In this document: positions 32,792-42,922 of the stretch, in pieces | Layout: each line of letters begins with the position of its first letter | Position numbering within the stretch: the stretch's first letter is position 1 | Source: Burkholderiales bacterium | GTDB taxonomy: Bacteria; Pseudomonadota; Gammaproteobacteria; Burkholderiales; Burkholderiaceae_C | DNA: 64,000 nt | Direction: 5' to 3' | NCBI GenBank assembly: GCA_016000265.1 | Contig: JAECRL010000006.1 | Span: forward strand, 124,001 to 188,000 | Position numbers and translations under genes: made by a program | The notes under the pieces: model-generated | Database searches by the model: none | The model's input: only the letters and a program-made list of their open reading frames with translations | Told to the model about the DNA's origin: nothing

Positions 32792-34150
32792 TTGACCGTT
32801 ATCCGACTGACCATCGCCACAGCTTTGATGATGGGGGCGCTCGTTCCTGTTTCAGAGGCGGCACCTCCATCGAGCTTCAACGTCTCGCAGGCCGCTGACC
32901 TCAAGCTGGCAATGGACCAACAAGGTGTGCCGGGTGCCGTCGTGGCGCTGGTCGCTGGAGGCGAGCTCAAGTTCGCCGTGGCTGCAGGGTGGGCAGATTG
33001 CAAATCTCAACGCAGCATGTCGGTTGACACGCCAATGATGCTGGCGTCGCTGGTCAAGCCCTTGGTTGGCATGGCCGCCCGTCGCGAGGCGGCGCGGCAG
33101 GTGTATTTTCTCGATCGCCCTGTCGCTTCGTTCGTGCCTTGGTCATCGCCCGCAAATGGTGCTGTCACGTTGCACGGTTGGCTGGCGCACGCCGCGGGCA
33201 TGGCCGGCGGGGCGGTGCCCGCGGCCACAACGCTCGTCCATGCACCACCTGATGCATTTGCGTCATCGCCGGCAGGTCGCTTCTCGTATGGCAATGCAGG
33301 CTTTCACCTCGCCTCAGCGGTGCTGGAGGAGGTCAGTGGTGTCCCTATTGGCATGGCCCTGGCGCGTGAGCTCGGCTTGCCTGGCAGCATCGCGCCTGTG
33401 TTGCTGCGTGACTTGCCTGAAAACGCCGCGACGGGTCACCTGACGGGGCTTGGGTGCCAAGGCCCCATCCCCCTCAGGCAGGCTTGGGCTCTGGCGTCAC
33501 CTGGCGCAGGTCAGGGGGTGGCGTCGCTGTCTGAGATGGTGCCCTGGTTGCTGGCTTTAGCGACCTCGTCTTGGCACGCTGGCTTCTTCAGCGAAGTCTC
33601 TCGAAGGGCTGTGCCTGTTCACCGCGGACGCGTCGACGTGAGCTACGCCCTGGGATGGTATGCGCATCGCAACGATGTGGGGCCGGTGTACGAGCACAAC
33701 GGGTTCCTCCCTGGATACGGCGGCTTCATCCGAGTCGTTCCCTCCCGCGGTTTTGCATTGATGGTGCTGGCCAACCAGGGGCCAGGCGTGCCGCTGACCC
33801 GTTTCATTGATCGCTTGACACGAGAAACCTTACCTGGATGGCGGCCCCACATGCGGGGGCGGGCGAGTTGGATGGATCCGAGGCTGCTACCAGGTACGTG
33901 GGTCAACAGCGAGGGTTTTCGGCTGCGTTTCGAGTTGCACCAAGGTCACTTGCAGATGTGCGAATTACCGGCCGGGGCGGCTTTTTGCTGTGACAGGTTC
34001 GACACCATGGCTGCTCTGCCTGATCGTTTGAAGGTGCGACACCCACAGTTCGTTGATCCGCTGGACGTTTTCCTTGATCGCAACGACCCTGCGAATTTGG
34101 CGATTCACTACCTGTCGCGTCGTTTTGAGCGCGAGCCAGCCAAGCGCTGA
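32792..34150 (+). CDS. Beta-lactamase-fold serine hydrolase (class C/EstB-like), exported
   Basis: This 452-residue protein starts at a TTG that yields a signal peptide (LTIATALMMGALVPVSEA, cut near residue 24). The penicillin-binding/beta-lactamase family motifs are S-x-x-K at Ser86-Lys89 (SLVK), Y-x-N at Tyr166 (YGN) and H-x-G as EHNGFLPGYGG (about 303). The fold is therefore catalytically complete as a serine acyl-enzyme hydrolase; an esterase or D-aminopeptidase role is as likely as beta-lactamase. The C-terminal about 90 residues form a lipocalin-like small domain. No promoter space exists between the pilin terminator and this start, so expression may rely on read-through. Lower GC than flanking genes. 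Confidence 0.85.
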   Translation: MTVIRLTIATALMMGALVPVSEAAPPSSFNVSQAADLKLAMDQQGVPGAVVALVAGGELKFAVAAGWADCKSQRSMSVDTPMMLASLVKPLVGMAARREAARQVYFLDRPVASFVPWSSPANGAVTLHGWLAHAAGMAGGAVPAATTLVHAPPDAFASSPAGRFSYGNAGFHLASAVLEEVSGVPIGMALARELGLPGSIAPVLLRDLPENAATGHLTGLGCQGPIPLRQAWALASPGAGQGVASLSEMVPWLLALATSSWHAGFFSEVSRRAVPVHRGRVDVSYALGWYAHRNDVGPVYEHNGFLPGYGGFIRVVPSRGFALMVLANQGPGVPLTRFIDRLTRETLPGWRPHMRGRASWMDPRLLPGTWVNSEGFRLRFELHQGHLQMCELPAGAAFCCDRFDTMAALPDRLKVRHPQFVDPLDVFLDRNDPANLAIHYLSRRFEREPAKR

Positions 34151-34151
34151 A

Positions 34152-35324
34152 TCAGTTCCTCGTTCGGCGGCGCCAGGCAAACCACCCGTTGGCATCGACT
34201 CGACGTGCATACGCTGCGTACTCCGGGAAGCGCATCAGGTGTCGTTCCTCTGTTTTGGCCCTCAGGTAGTAGGCGAAACTCAGGATGCTCATGCCCAGGA
34301 TGTTTCGGCAAACGTCCCACCCTGATGCAACGCCAAAGAAGGGCACCGTGCTCATCCACCAGTAGAGGTTTTTAGAGATGAAAGCCGGGTGTTTGGTGTA
34401 GCGATAGGGCCCGTTGTCGACCAGGCGGCGCCAAGTCATGTTGGAGAAGTCGATCCCGAAGCACGTGGTGGACAACCAGTACACGATCCAGGTTGTTGCG
34501 AGCACCGCAGCCCAGGGCCAGTACAACCAGTGATCGGGGGTGAGCCAATCGCTCCAGATGAAGTGATCGCGCTGAGCGGTCGCGAGATGGAGCAGTCCGT
34601 TCAAGGGCACGTAGCAAATGATGCAGACGAGCCATCCACTCCAGGTTGCGTCCACGCTCTTGATGTCGTTGCCCAGCAACTTGCTGGCAAAAAAGTACCC
34701 GATGTTGCCCACCAGCAGGTCGGCAAACAGGCCGTAATAGAACATCAACTCGATCAGTTGGCCGGGCTTGTCCTGCCTGCTCATTTCCACCAGGGCGGTG
34801 GAGACCTCGATCAACCCTCCAGCCATGATCGGGATGAAGAACACCTTGACGCACCAGGTGCGGATCAGCAGCGAATGTTCTGACCAGCGCCAGGGCCGCA
34901 AGCCTGACAGGCATTGGCCCAGCCGCAGGTAGTCATCTTCAGCATCAGGCAGCCGTTGATCGGTCCAGTGCACGTACCAAGGCAAGATCACCACTGCCAA
35001 AGGCAATGCCATGACCGCGAGGCTCGTGAAGGCAGAGAAAGTGCCGAAGCCCAGGCAGCCGATCAGCGCTGCATAGACCAGGACGGCCAGGCAACCCATG
35101 CTCAGCGCAATGCACTTGTGGAGAACGCGCCTGGCATCGCTGGCTCGCAACGGGGCGCTTCGCAAGACGGGCATCAGGCGAGGAAGCAACAAGGGTGCGG
35201 CTGTTAGCAAAACCAGGATCAGGGCCGAGGCCTGCGTGCCAAGCACCTGAGCAATGGGCTCGGCGCTCAAGGCCAGCAGGAGTGCAACAGAGCACAGAAC
35301 CAGCGAAAGCGCGAACCTGATCAT
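34152..35324 (-). CDS. Polytopic membrane protein with isoprenylcysteine carboxyl methyltransferase (ICMT/PEMT)-like C-terminus
   Basis: This 390-residue protein has about eight to nine transmembrane helices. The final about 110 residues fit the ICMT/phospholipid-methyltransferase pattern: NGPYRYTKHPAFISKNLYWW, a long hydrophobic stretch, then YYLRAKTEERHLMRFPEYAAYARRV. These are the His-Pro and Glu-Glu-Arg motifs that bind AdoMet in the family. The N-terminal 250 residues are an uncharacterised membrane region, making it about twice the usual length. Substrate unknown. It converges on the serine hydrolase (1-base gap) and is divergent from tkt. Its GC content is lower than that of the housekeeping neighbours. 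Confidence 0.75.
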   Translation of the reverse strand: MIRFALSLVLCSVALLLALSAEPIAQVLGTQASALILVLLTAAPLLLPRLMPVLRSAPLRASDARRVLHKCIALSMGCLAVLVYAALIGCLGFGTFSAFTSLAVMALPLAVVILPWYVHWTDQRLPDAEDDYLRLGQCLSGLRPWRWSEHSLLIRTWCVKVFFIPIMAGGLIEVSTALVEMSRQDKPGQLIELMFYYGLFADLLVGNIGYFFASKLLGNDIKSVDATWSGWLVCIICYVPLNGLLHLATAQRDHFIWSDWLTPDHWLYWPWAAVLATTWIVYWLSTTCFGIDFSNMTWRRLVDNGPYRYTKHPAFISKNLYWWMSTVPFFGVASGWDVCRNILGMSILSFAYYLRAKTEERHLMRFPEYAAYARRVDANGWFAWRRRTRN

Positions 35325-35394
35325 GGACTGGGGTCCCTTTTTATCTTGTGAATGAGTGCCGATTCTGCGTCCGGATGGGGCGGGGCGGTCGGGC

Positions 35395-35400
35395 TAAAAT
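35395..35400 (+). promoter_or_regulatory. Probable -10 element of tkt
   Basis: TAAAAT in the context GGGCTAAAATGCTGG predicts transcription from about 35407 and a short leader of about 23 bases to the tkt ATG. It is the same type of element as before purB and pyrF. Confidence 0.45.
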
Positions 35401-35429
35401 GCTGGTTTTCTCTGACCTGTCTGCCCGCC

Positions 35430-37475
35430 ATGTCCCACACCACCAAGAACATCACCGCCATGGCCAACGCCATCCGTGCTTTGGCGATGGACGCCGTCCA
35501 GCAAGCCAACTCGGGTCACCCGGGTGCGCCGATGGGCATGGCCGACATGGCCGTGGCTCTGTGGGGCCGTCACCTGCGTCATCACCCCGGCCAGCCGCTG
35601 TGGGCCGACCGCGACCGCTTCGTGCTGTCCAACGGCCACGCTTCGATGCTGATCTACGCCCTGCTGCACCTGTCGGGCTACGCGCTGTCGATCGATGACC
35701 TCAAGGCCTTCCGCCAGATGCACAGCAAGACGCCGGGCCACCCGGAAGTCGGCGTGACCCCGGGCGTGGAGACCACCACCGGCCCGCTGGGGCAGGGCAT
35801 CACCAACGCGGTGGGCATGGCCCTGGCCGAGAAGATGCTGGCCGCCGAGTTCAACCGCCCCGGCCACGCCATCGTCAACCACCACACTTACACCTTCCTG
35901 GGCGATGGTTGCCTGATGGAGGGCATCAGCCACGAGGCCGTGGCCCTGGCGGGCGCCTGGAAGCTCAACAAGCTGATCGCGCTGTACGACGACAACGGCA
36001 TCTCCATCGACGGCCAGGTCACGCCCTGGTTCATCGACAACACCGCACAGCGCTTCGAGGCCTGTGGCTGGAATGTCATCGGTCCGGTCGATGGCCACGA
36101 TGTCGACGCCGTGGATGGCGCCATCACCAAGGCCAAGCTGTCGGCTGACAAGCCCACTTTGGTGATCTGCAAGACCCACATCGGCAAGGGCTCGCCCAAC
36201 CGCGCCAACACCGCCAAGGCCCACGGCGAGCCGCTGGGTGGCGACGAGATCAAGCTCACGCGCGAGACCATCGGCTGGGCGCACGACGCTTTCGTGATCC
36301 CCGAAGAGGTCTACGCCGACTGGAGCGCCCAGGCCGACGGCGAGTTGCTGGTCAACGACTGGAACACCCGCTTCAGCGCCTACCAGGCCCTGTTCCCCGA
36401 GCTGGCCGCCGAGTACCTGCGCCGCATGGCCGGTGAGCTGCCGGCCAACTTCGCCGAAATCGCGGTGCAGGCCGTGGCCTCCGCGCACGACAAGGCCGAG
36501 ACCGTGGCCAGCCGCAAGGCCAGCCAGATCGCACTCGAGTTCTTCACCGCCGCGGTGCCCGAGATGCTGGGCGGCTCGGCCGACCTGACCGGCTCGAACC
36601 TGACCAACACCAAGAGCACCGCCGCTTTCCGAGTGGACGACGCCGGTGCCGTGGTCACCATCGACGGCAAGCCTGGCCGCCACATCAACTACGGCGTGCG
36701 CGAGTTCGGCATGGCCGCCATCATGAACGGCGTGGCCCTGCATGGCGGCTACATCCCCTACGGCGGCACCTTCCTGACCTTCAGCGACTACAGCCGCAAC
36801 GCCATCCGCATGGCCGCGCTGATGAAGCAGCGCGTGATCCACGTGTTCACGCACGACTCCATCGGCCTGGGCGAAGACGGCCCGACCCACCAGTCGGTGG
36901 AGCACGCCGCCAGCCTGCGCCTGATCCCCGGCCTGGACGTCTGGCGCCCGGCCGACACGACCGAGACCGCCGTGGCCTGGTCCATGGCCCTGGCCAACAA
37001 GCACCGCCCCTCGGCGCTGCTGCTGTCGCGTCAGAACCTGCCTTACGCGCCCAAGTCCGACGCTGACGTCATCACCCAGGGCGCTTACGTGCTGGCCGAG
37101 CCGTCTGAAGTCGGTCTCAAGAAGAAGCCCGTGGCCGTGATCATCGCCACCGGCTCCGAGGTGCAACTGGCGCTGCACGCCCAGGCCGAGCTGGCCAAGC
37201 TGGGCGTGCCGGTGCGCGTGGTCTCCATGCCGTCCACCACCGTTTTCGACCGCCAGCCGGTGGACTACAAGAAGTCCGTGTTGCCGGCCAACCTGCCGCG
37301 CATCGCGGTCGAGGCCGGCGTGACCGATGGCTGGTGGAAGTACGGCTGCGACGCCGTCATCGGCCTCGACACCTACGGCGAGTCGGCCCCGGCCGGCGTG
37401 CTGTTCAAGCACTTCGGGTTCACGACCGACAACGTCGTGGCCACGGTCCGCAAGGTCCTGTCCAAGAAGAAGTGA
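35430..37475 (+). CDS. tkt: Transketolase
   Basis: This 681-residue thiamine-diphosphate enzyme of the pentose phosphate (and, where present, Calvin) pathway starts [32 protein letters not shown]; the 26 upstream ORF codons have no homology. The N-terminal TPP domain contains [13 protein letters not shown] and the GDG...N motif [13 protein letters not shown]. The Pyr domain carries the catalytic Glu in [11 protein letters not shown], and [18 protein letters not shown] is the transketolase signature. Normal length. It is followed by gapA after 69 bases, a common betaproteobacterial arrangement. Confidence 0.98.
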   Translation: MSHTTKNITAMANAIRALAMDAVQQANSGHPGAPMGMADMAVALWGRHLRHHPGQPLWADRDRFVLSNGHASMLIYALLHLSGYALSIDDLKAFRQMHSKTPGHPEVGVTPGVETTTGPLGQGITNAVGMALAEKMLAAEFNRPGHAIVNHHTYTFLGDGCLMEGISHEAVALAGAWKLNKLIALYDDNGISIDGQVTPWFIDNTAQRFEACGWNVIGPVDGHDVDAVDGAITKAKLSADKPTLVICKTHIGKGSPNRANTAKAHGEPLGGDEIKLTRETIGWAHDAFVIPEEVYADWSAQADGELLVNDWNTRFSAYQALFPELAAEYLRRMAGELPANFAEIAVQAVASAHDKAETVASRKASQIALEFFTAAVPEMLGGSADLTGSNLTNTKSTAAFRVDDAGAVVTIDGKPGRHINYGVREFGMAAIMNGVALHGGYIPYGGTFLTFSDYSRNAIRMAALMKQRVIHVFTHDSIGLGEDGPTHQSVEHAASLRLIPGLDVWRPADTTETAVAWSMALANKHRPSALLLSRQNLPYAPKSDADVITQGAYVLAEPSEVGLKKKPVAVIIATGSEVQLALHAQAELAKLGVPVRVVSMPSTTVFDRQPVDYKKSVLPANLPRIAVEAGVTDGWWKYGCDAVIGLDTYGESAPAGVLFKHFGFTTDNVVATVRKVLSKKK

Positions 37476-38549
<1,074 letters not shown>

Positions 38550-38613
38550 CCCGCGTGAGCTGATCGGCGTTTGGGGGCGTTACCACCCCCCGATCCGTCG
38601 ACAAATCCCGTTC

Positions 38614-38641
38614 AAGGCCCCTTCATGGGGCCTTTTGCATT
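38614..38641 (+). terminator. Intrinsic terminator of gap
   Basis: AAGGCCCC-ttcat-GGGGCCTT forms an 8-bp stem followed by TTGCATTT, 65 bases after the gap stop codon. Confidence 0.8.
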
Positions 38642-38755
38642 TGACCCGCTGTGCAACAGTGCCGACAACACGTATCAGATGTGGCGTTGTTGCACCCTGC
38701 TTGTGCAGATGCGCCTCGATAATCGCTTTCACTTCTTTGGGTGCGGGAGCAACCT

Positions 38756-40624
38756 GTGCACGTTCGAAACAAGTCGTTGACCCCGCTGTGCGGTTCGTCC
38801 CGGGTGGCGCGTCTGCTGGTGCCGTCTGCCGCTTGCACCCTGGCCCTGTCGCTGTCTGTGTGGTCTTCGGGTGCGGCTGCGCAGGCGCAGGGCCCCAACC
38901 CGCCTCCGCTGGCCATGGGGCTGATCGTCAAGCTCAAGGAGAGCCAGACCCCGTCCGTGGTGCGCTTGCGCCCCAGCGTGCGGCCGTCTGACGCCGCGCC
39001 CAGCCAGCGCGCTCGCTTGTACGCGGCGGCGAATCGCAAGCGCGTGGGGTTCCTCATTCAGAAGCCCACGGCGTTTGGCGCCCACGTCATCCACTCGGGT
39101 CAGTTCTCATCCGTGGATGAAGCCGAGGCCGAGGCCGCGCGCCTGCGGCAGGACCCGGACGTGGCGTGGGTGCTCGTCAACCGCCTGGAGCAGCCGCTGG
39201 CAGGGCGCGTGAACACGGTGGCGGTGCCTCAGTCCGGTGGGGTGTACGACGACCACTTCTGGCTCAAGGATCGCACCGCTCGGCCCGGCGTGGCGCGTTT
39301 CGCCACGGCGTGGGGCCGCATTGGCGCCAACCGCTCGGTGGCGCCGGTCGTCACCGCGGTGCTGGACTCGGGCGTGCTGCCCAACGACGATTTTTCCGGC
39401 CGTTTGCTGCCTGGCTACGACTTCGTGTCCGAGGCACAGTACGCACGCGACGGCAACGGCCTGGACAGCGACCCGACCGACCTGGGCGACTACCTCACCA
39501 GCGGCGAAAAACAAAGCAACTCGGCGTTTTCGGGCAGCAGCTGCCAGGTGGGCAACAGCTCCTGGCACGGCACCATGGTGACGTCCATGCTCGCGCCCCC
39601 CGCGGGCAGCGGCTTCTTCGGCCCTGGCATCCTGGCGCCATTGCCCGGCGCGGTGGTCTTGCCGGTGCGCATCGGCGGGGTGTGCGGTGCGGCCATCAGC
39701 GACGTCATCGAGGGCATGCTGTGGGCAGCCGGCATCGACTACCAGGGCTCCCCCCCGGCCAACCCGAACCCGGCGCGGGTCATCAACTTCAGCTACGGGG
39801 GCTCCGGCACCTGTCGCACGGGATCGGCCACCGACACCCTCTACCGCCAGACCGTCACGGCACTGGAGTCCAAAGGCGCCTTGTTGGTGGCCGCTGCGGG
39901 CAACGGAGACGGTTCGGTGGGCGTCGTGGGCCCCATCATGCCGGCCAATTGCGATGGCGTGGTGGCGGTCACCGCCTTGCGCAAAGACGGCACCAAGTCG
40001 TCTTATGCCAACCTGATCGATGGCAGCCTGAGCGCAGGCTACCTGGGCATCGCGGTGGCCGCGGGGGAGTTCGTTTCGGGCAGCCCGGGCGTCACCGAGA
40101 ACCTCCACCTGATCAGCGACACGGGTGCCTCGACGGCGGTGGCGCGTTACATCCGCCCCGACGTGGACGGCACGAGCTTCGCCACGCCTCAGGTGGCGGG
40201 TGCGGCGGCCCTGGCCCTGGCGGTCAACCCGGGCCTCACCGTTCCCGCTTTGCGCCAGTTGTTGCGTGACTCGGCGACGTCGTACACCAACACCTACACG
40301 ACTTATGCCGGATCGGCCCCGTTGTGTTCGAGCGTGAACCGAGCCAACTGCCGCTGCGACACGGGCACCTGCGGTGTGGGTGTGCTGGACGCCGACAAGC
40401 TCGTTGAGCTGGCCCTGGACCTGGCCACCAACTCGCCTCAGCCGGACTTCTCGGCCCCGGCCGTGGCTGCGACCTCTTTTGTGCCGCAGCGTGGCAACGG
40501 CTCGCTGGCAGGCGGCGGTGGCGGTGGCGGGGGGGGCGGCAGCCTGGAGGGCGTGAGCCTGCTGGGCCTGCTGGCCGCCTTGGCCCTGGGCCTGCGTCAG
40601 CGCTTCAAGAGCGGCAGGCCGTGA
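38756..40624 (+). CDS. S8 family serine protease (subtilase) with polyglycine GlyGly-CTERM-like anchor
   Basis: This exported protease of about 622 residues uses GTG at 38756, which has GGGAG seven bases upstream; the GTG at 38741 is inside that motif. A signal peptide (LLVPSAACTLALSLSVWSSGAAAQA) is followed by an inhibitor_I9-like propeptide (about 50-135). The catalytic triad is Asp204 (AVLDSGVLP), His271 (SSWHGTM) and Ser474 (DGTSFATPQVAG). The span is wide because of an insertion after Asp. The C-terminus is a run of about ten glycines, then SLLGLLAALALGLRQR, resembling the GlyGly-CTERM rhombosortase signal: removed after sorting to the outer surface. An eight-base G tract lies within the polyglycine codons. 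The 3' end overlaps the convergent SPOR gene by 20 bases. Confidence 0.92.
   Translation: MHVRNKSLTPLCGSSRVARLLVPSAACTLALSLSVWSSGAAAQAQGPNPPPLAMGLIVKLKESQTPSVVRLRPSVRPSDAAPSQRARLYAAANRKRVGFLIQKPTAFGAHVIHSGQFSSVDEAEAEAARLRQDPDVAWVLVNRLEQPLAGRVNTVAVPQSGGVYDDHFWLKDRTARPGVARFATAWGRIGANRSVAPVVTAVLDSGVLPNDDFSGRLLPGYDFVSEAQYARDGNGLDSDPTDLGDYLTSGEKQSNSAFSGSSCQVGNSSWHGTMVTSMLAPPAGSGFFGPGILAPLPGAVVLPVRIGGVCGAAISDVIEGMLWAAGIDYQGSPPANPNPARVINFSYGGSGTCRTGSATDTLYRQTVTALESKGALLVAAAGNGDGSVGVVGPIMPANCDGVVAVTALRKDGTKSSYANLIDGSLSAGYLGIAVAAGEFVSGSPGVTENLHLISDTGASTAVARYIRPDVDGTSFATPQVAGAAALALAVNPGLTVPALRQLLRDSATSYTNTYTTYAGSAPLCSSVNRANCRCDTGTCGVGVLDADKLVELALDLATNSPQPDFSAPAVAATSFVPQRGNGSLAGGGGGGGGGGSLEGVSLLGLLAALALGLRQRFKSGRP
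40529..40536 (+). repeat. G8 homopolymer in the protease anchor region
   Basis: Eight consecutive G residues interrupt GGCGGT-type glycine codons. A one-base slip would shift the frame immediately before the membrane anchor helix and basic tail. Confidence 0.85.
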
Positions 40625-41372
40625 AGGACTTGCCCTGAGGCAGTTTGATGCCTGAGAGCGTGACCTGCATGCGCACGGTGGCTTGGGGCACGCGCAGGTA
40701 TTGCACCTGGCCGGCCGCGCGGACCGTCACGACGCGGGCGGTGCGGATGCCGCGCTGGCGCAAGGACGTCAGGCGGGTTTCGGCATCGGCCTCACTGGGG
40801 AATCGGCCCAGCGAGAAGCCCTGAGCCAGGCTGGCTGGGCTGCGCACCTCGTCGAAATTCAGGTTCTTGATGCGGCGCAACTCCGTGAGCTTGCGGGCGT
40901 AGAGGTCGTCGTCCGGGTAAGGGCCCATGTAGACCATCCACTGGCCACCCACGGCCACGCTTTGCCGTGTCCAGGTGGTGGGGGGCAGGGCGGCGGAGCG
41001 CATCGCGCGGTCTGCAGCGCCCGCGTCGTCGGCGTTGAACGGGCCGGCCTCGATGCACAAGGTGGCCTCGGGTGGCCGTGCCGCTGGCAAAGACGCAGAC
41101 ACCGGTGCGGACGCCCCTGCCGAGGCCACCTCGGAAGGAGGCGGCGCGGCCGGCGCGCTGGCAGCAGCTTTGCCGGGCCTGGCCCGCGCCGATGGGTCGC
41201 GCTGCGCGACCGGCACGATCTCGATGCGCTCGGGGTGGAGTTGTTGCGTCAGCCGCTGGGGCTCGTGTTGTGCGTCGGGGCGCACGCCGATCCACGCATT
41301 CAGCCAGCCTTGCGACCACGCGAAGAAAGCGGTGTTGACGATCAGCAGGATGAGCACCAGGGAGCGGAGCAT
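40605..41372 (-). CDS. SPOR domain-containing membrane protein
   Basis: This 255-residue protein has an N-terminal transmembrane helix (LRSLVLILLIVNTAFFAWS, about 2-20) and a periplasmic Pro/Ala/Ser-rich linker to about residue 100. The C-terminal SPOR fold (about 105-225) contains LCIEAGPFN, WMVYMGPYP and FSLGRFPSEADAETRLTSLRQRGI. SPOR domains bind glycan strands lacking stem peptides at division septa. It follows birA after 43 bases on the same strand. The final codons overlap the S8 protease gene tail-to-tail by 20 bases. Confidence 0.88.
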   Translation of the reverse strand: MLRSLVLILLIVNTAFFAWSQGWLNAWIGVRPDAQHEPQRLTQQLHPERIEIVPVAQRDPSARARPGKAAASAPAAPPPSEVASAGASAPVSASLPAARPPEATLCIEAGPFNADDAGAADRAMRSAALPPTTWTRQSVAVGGQWMVYMGPYPDDDLYARKLTELRRIKNLNFDEVRSPASLAQGFSLGRFPSEADAETRLTSLRQRGIRTARVVTVRAAGQVQYLRVPQATVRMQVTLSGIKLPQGKSFTACRS

Positions 41373-41415
41373 GGGCGGTGGGGGCAGGGTGGCGAGGGGG
41401 CGTCCGGTGACGCGC

Positions 41416-42321
41416 TCAGGTCGGGCCGGGGCCGGGCGTGCGCACGCTCACGTCGCCGGTGTCCCAGCGTTGCAGGCCGCGGTCAGTATGCACGAGCAGG
41501 GCGCCGCTTTCGTCCACGCCCTGGGCCTGGCCGAGTGCGTCGGCGGGCTCACCCGAGTCCGGGGTGATGCCGGCTCGGGTCCACAGTGCAACGCGCTGGC
41601 CGAGCAGGACATCACGCGTGGCCCAGGTGCTTTGCAGGGGGGCGAAGCCGGTGGCCTCGAAGCGACGGATGTCGGCCAGCAGCGCGGGCACCAGCCAGCG
41701 CCAGACCTCGGCGGTCTGCAGGGCGTGCTGATCGCGGCTGGGCTGCGTGCCTTCCAGCCAGGCCGCGCCAGCGGGCGCGCCTCCCGGGTGGACGTTGAGG
41801 CCCACGCCCACCACCACCCAGCGGCTGCCCTCGGGCAGGCCAGGTGCCGGGGTGGCCTCGATCAGCACGCCGCCGAGTTTGCGCGTGCCGAGCCAGAGGT
41901 CGTTGGGCCATTTCAGGCCGATGGGCGGGTGGGCAGGGCCCAGGCCGGCTGCGTGACGCCCTTGCAGCCCGGCGTCGAGCGCCTGGGCCAGGCTCAGGCC
42001 CACGGCCAGGGAGAGGGCGCTGCCGCCGCCCGGCACGCCCTCCAGTTGCACGGGCAGGCCCAGCGAGAAGGTGAGGGTGGCGCCCGGTGTGGCGACCCAG
42101 TCGCGCCCGCGTCGGCCTCGACCGGCGCTCTGGCTGGCGGCCACCAGCGCGGTCGGCCAGGTTTCGCCACGGCGCCCGCGCGCCATCAACTCGGTGTTGG
42201 TGGAGCCCACCTCGGGCAGCACGTCCACGCTGAGTTGGGGCCATTGGGGCGAGCAGGCCTCCCAGATGCGCTCGGCCGCGGCGTTCAGTTCGGCGAGCAG
42301 GGAGGGGGGCGCAGCGTGCAT
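41416..42321 (-). CDS. birA: Biotin-[acetyl-CoA-carboxylase] ligase, monofunctional
   Basis: This 301-residue enzyme activates biotin as biotinyl-AMP and transfers it to the carboxyl carrier protein. The catalytic domain contains EVGSTNTELM, the biotinyl-5'-AMP loop SQSAGRGRRGRDW (GRGRRG), LKWPNDLW and GGVLIEA, and the small C-terminal SH3-like domain has ARDVLLGQRVALW. No N-terminal winged-helix domain is present, so unlike E. coli BirA it should not act as the bio operon repressor. The start at MHAAPPSLLAELN was chosen because the preceding ORF codons overlap the SET-domain gene and lack homology. A type III pantothenate kinase gene (coaX), a frequent neighbour, is not here. Confidence 0.93.
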   Translation of the reverse strand: MHAAPPSLLAELNAAAERIWEACSPQWPQLSVDVLPEVGSTNTELMARGRRGETWPTALVAASQSAGRGRRGRDWVATPGATLTFSLGLPVQLEGVPGGGSALSLAVGLSLAQALDAGLQGRHAAGLGPAHPPIGLKWPNDLWLGTRKLGGVLIEATPAPGLPEGSRWVVVGVGLNVHPGGAPAGAAWLEGTQPSRDQHALQTAEVWRWLVPALLADIRRFEATGFAPLQSTWATRDVLLGQRVALWTRAGITPDSGEPADALGQAQGVDESGALLVHTDRGLQRWDTGDVSVRTPGPGPT

Positions 42322-42347
42322 GCGAGGGCGGGAGGCGAGGACGCGGG

Positions 42348-42893
42348 TCAGCGGCGGCGTTTGACGGCCAGCATGGTGCCGCGGCAGCTCGGTGTGCCGC
42401 ACCAGCAGGCGTACTCCTTCTTGAGCTTGGCCGTCATGCGGGCGTCGATCACCAGGCCGTAGTCGAAGAACAGCTCCTCGCCGACGGCGATGTCGCGCAA
42501 GGCCCGCAGGAAGACGCGGTTGCCGTCTTGTTCGGCCTCGAGGTTGGGCTCGCAGCTGTGGTTGATCCACTTCGCCGAGTTGCCCTGATGCTTGCCGTCG
42601 ATGACGTGCCCGTCGTCGAGGTGGAAGTAGAAAGTGTGGTTGGGTTGAGACGGATCGTGGGGGTGGCGGTCGAGCGCTTCCTGCCAGGTGATGATCTCGC
42701 CACGGTACTCCAGCACCTTGTCGCCGGCGTGCAGGGGGCGGATGGCGTAGACGCCTTTGCCGTGCACACCGGACTCGCGCACCTGCGTGCGGCGGCCCCC
42801 TGGGGCGTCGTCTGCGTGGGGTTTGGCCGTGCGAGCCGCGGGTTGGCCCGAGGATGGGGCGGCGGACCTGGGTTTGGGGGCGGCTTGCGTCAT
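42348..42893 (-). CDS. SET domain-containing protein-lysine methyltransferase
   Basis: This protein of about 181 residues starts at MTQAAPKPRS, with an alternative ATG six codons upstream at MYPNWPM. After a 35-residue basic, Pro/Ala-rich tail comes the SET domain: VRESGVHGKGVYAIRPLHAGDKVLEYRGEII, the AdoMet motif WINHSCEPNLEAEQ, and VGEELFFDYGL. It is followed by a post-SET cysteine cluster, CWCGTPSCRG. The target is unknown; bacterial SET proteins of this size methylate histone-like or ribosomal proteins. It is divergent from topB across a Z-DNA-prone tract and 26 bases upstream of birA. Confidence 0.9.
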   Translation of the reverse strand: MTQAAPKPRSAAPSSGQPAARTAKPHADDAPGGRRTQVRESGVHGKGVYAIRPLHAGDKVLEYRGEIITWQEALDRHPHDPSQPNHTFYFHLDDGHVIDGKHQGNSAKWINHSCEPNLEAEQDGNRVFLRALRDIAVGEELFFDYGLVIDARMTAKLKKEYACWCGTPSCRGTMLAVKRRR

Positions 42894-42922
42894 CGGCCAG
42901 TTTGGGTACATTGAATTGGTGG

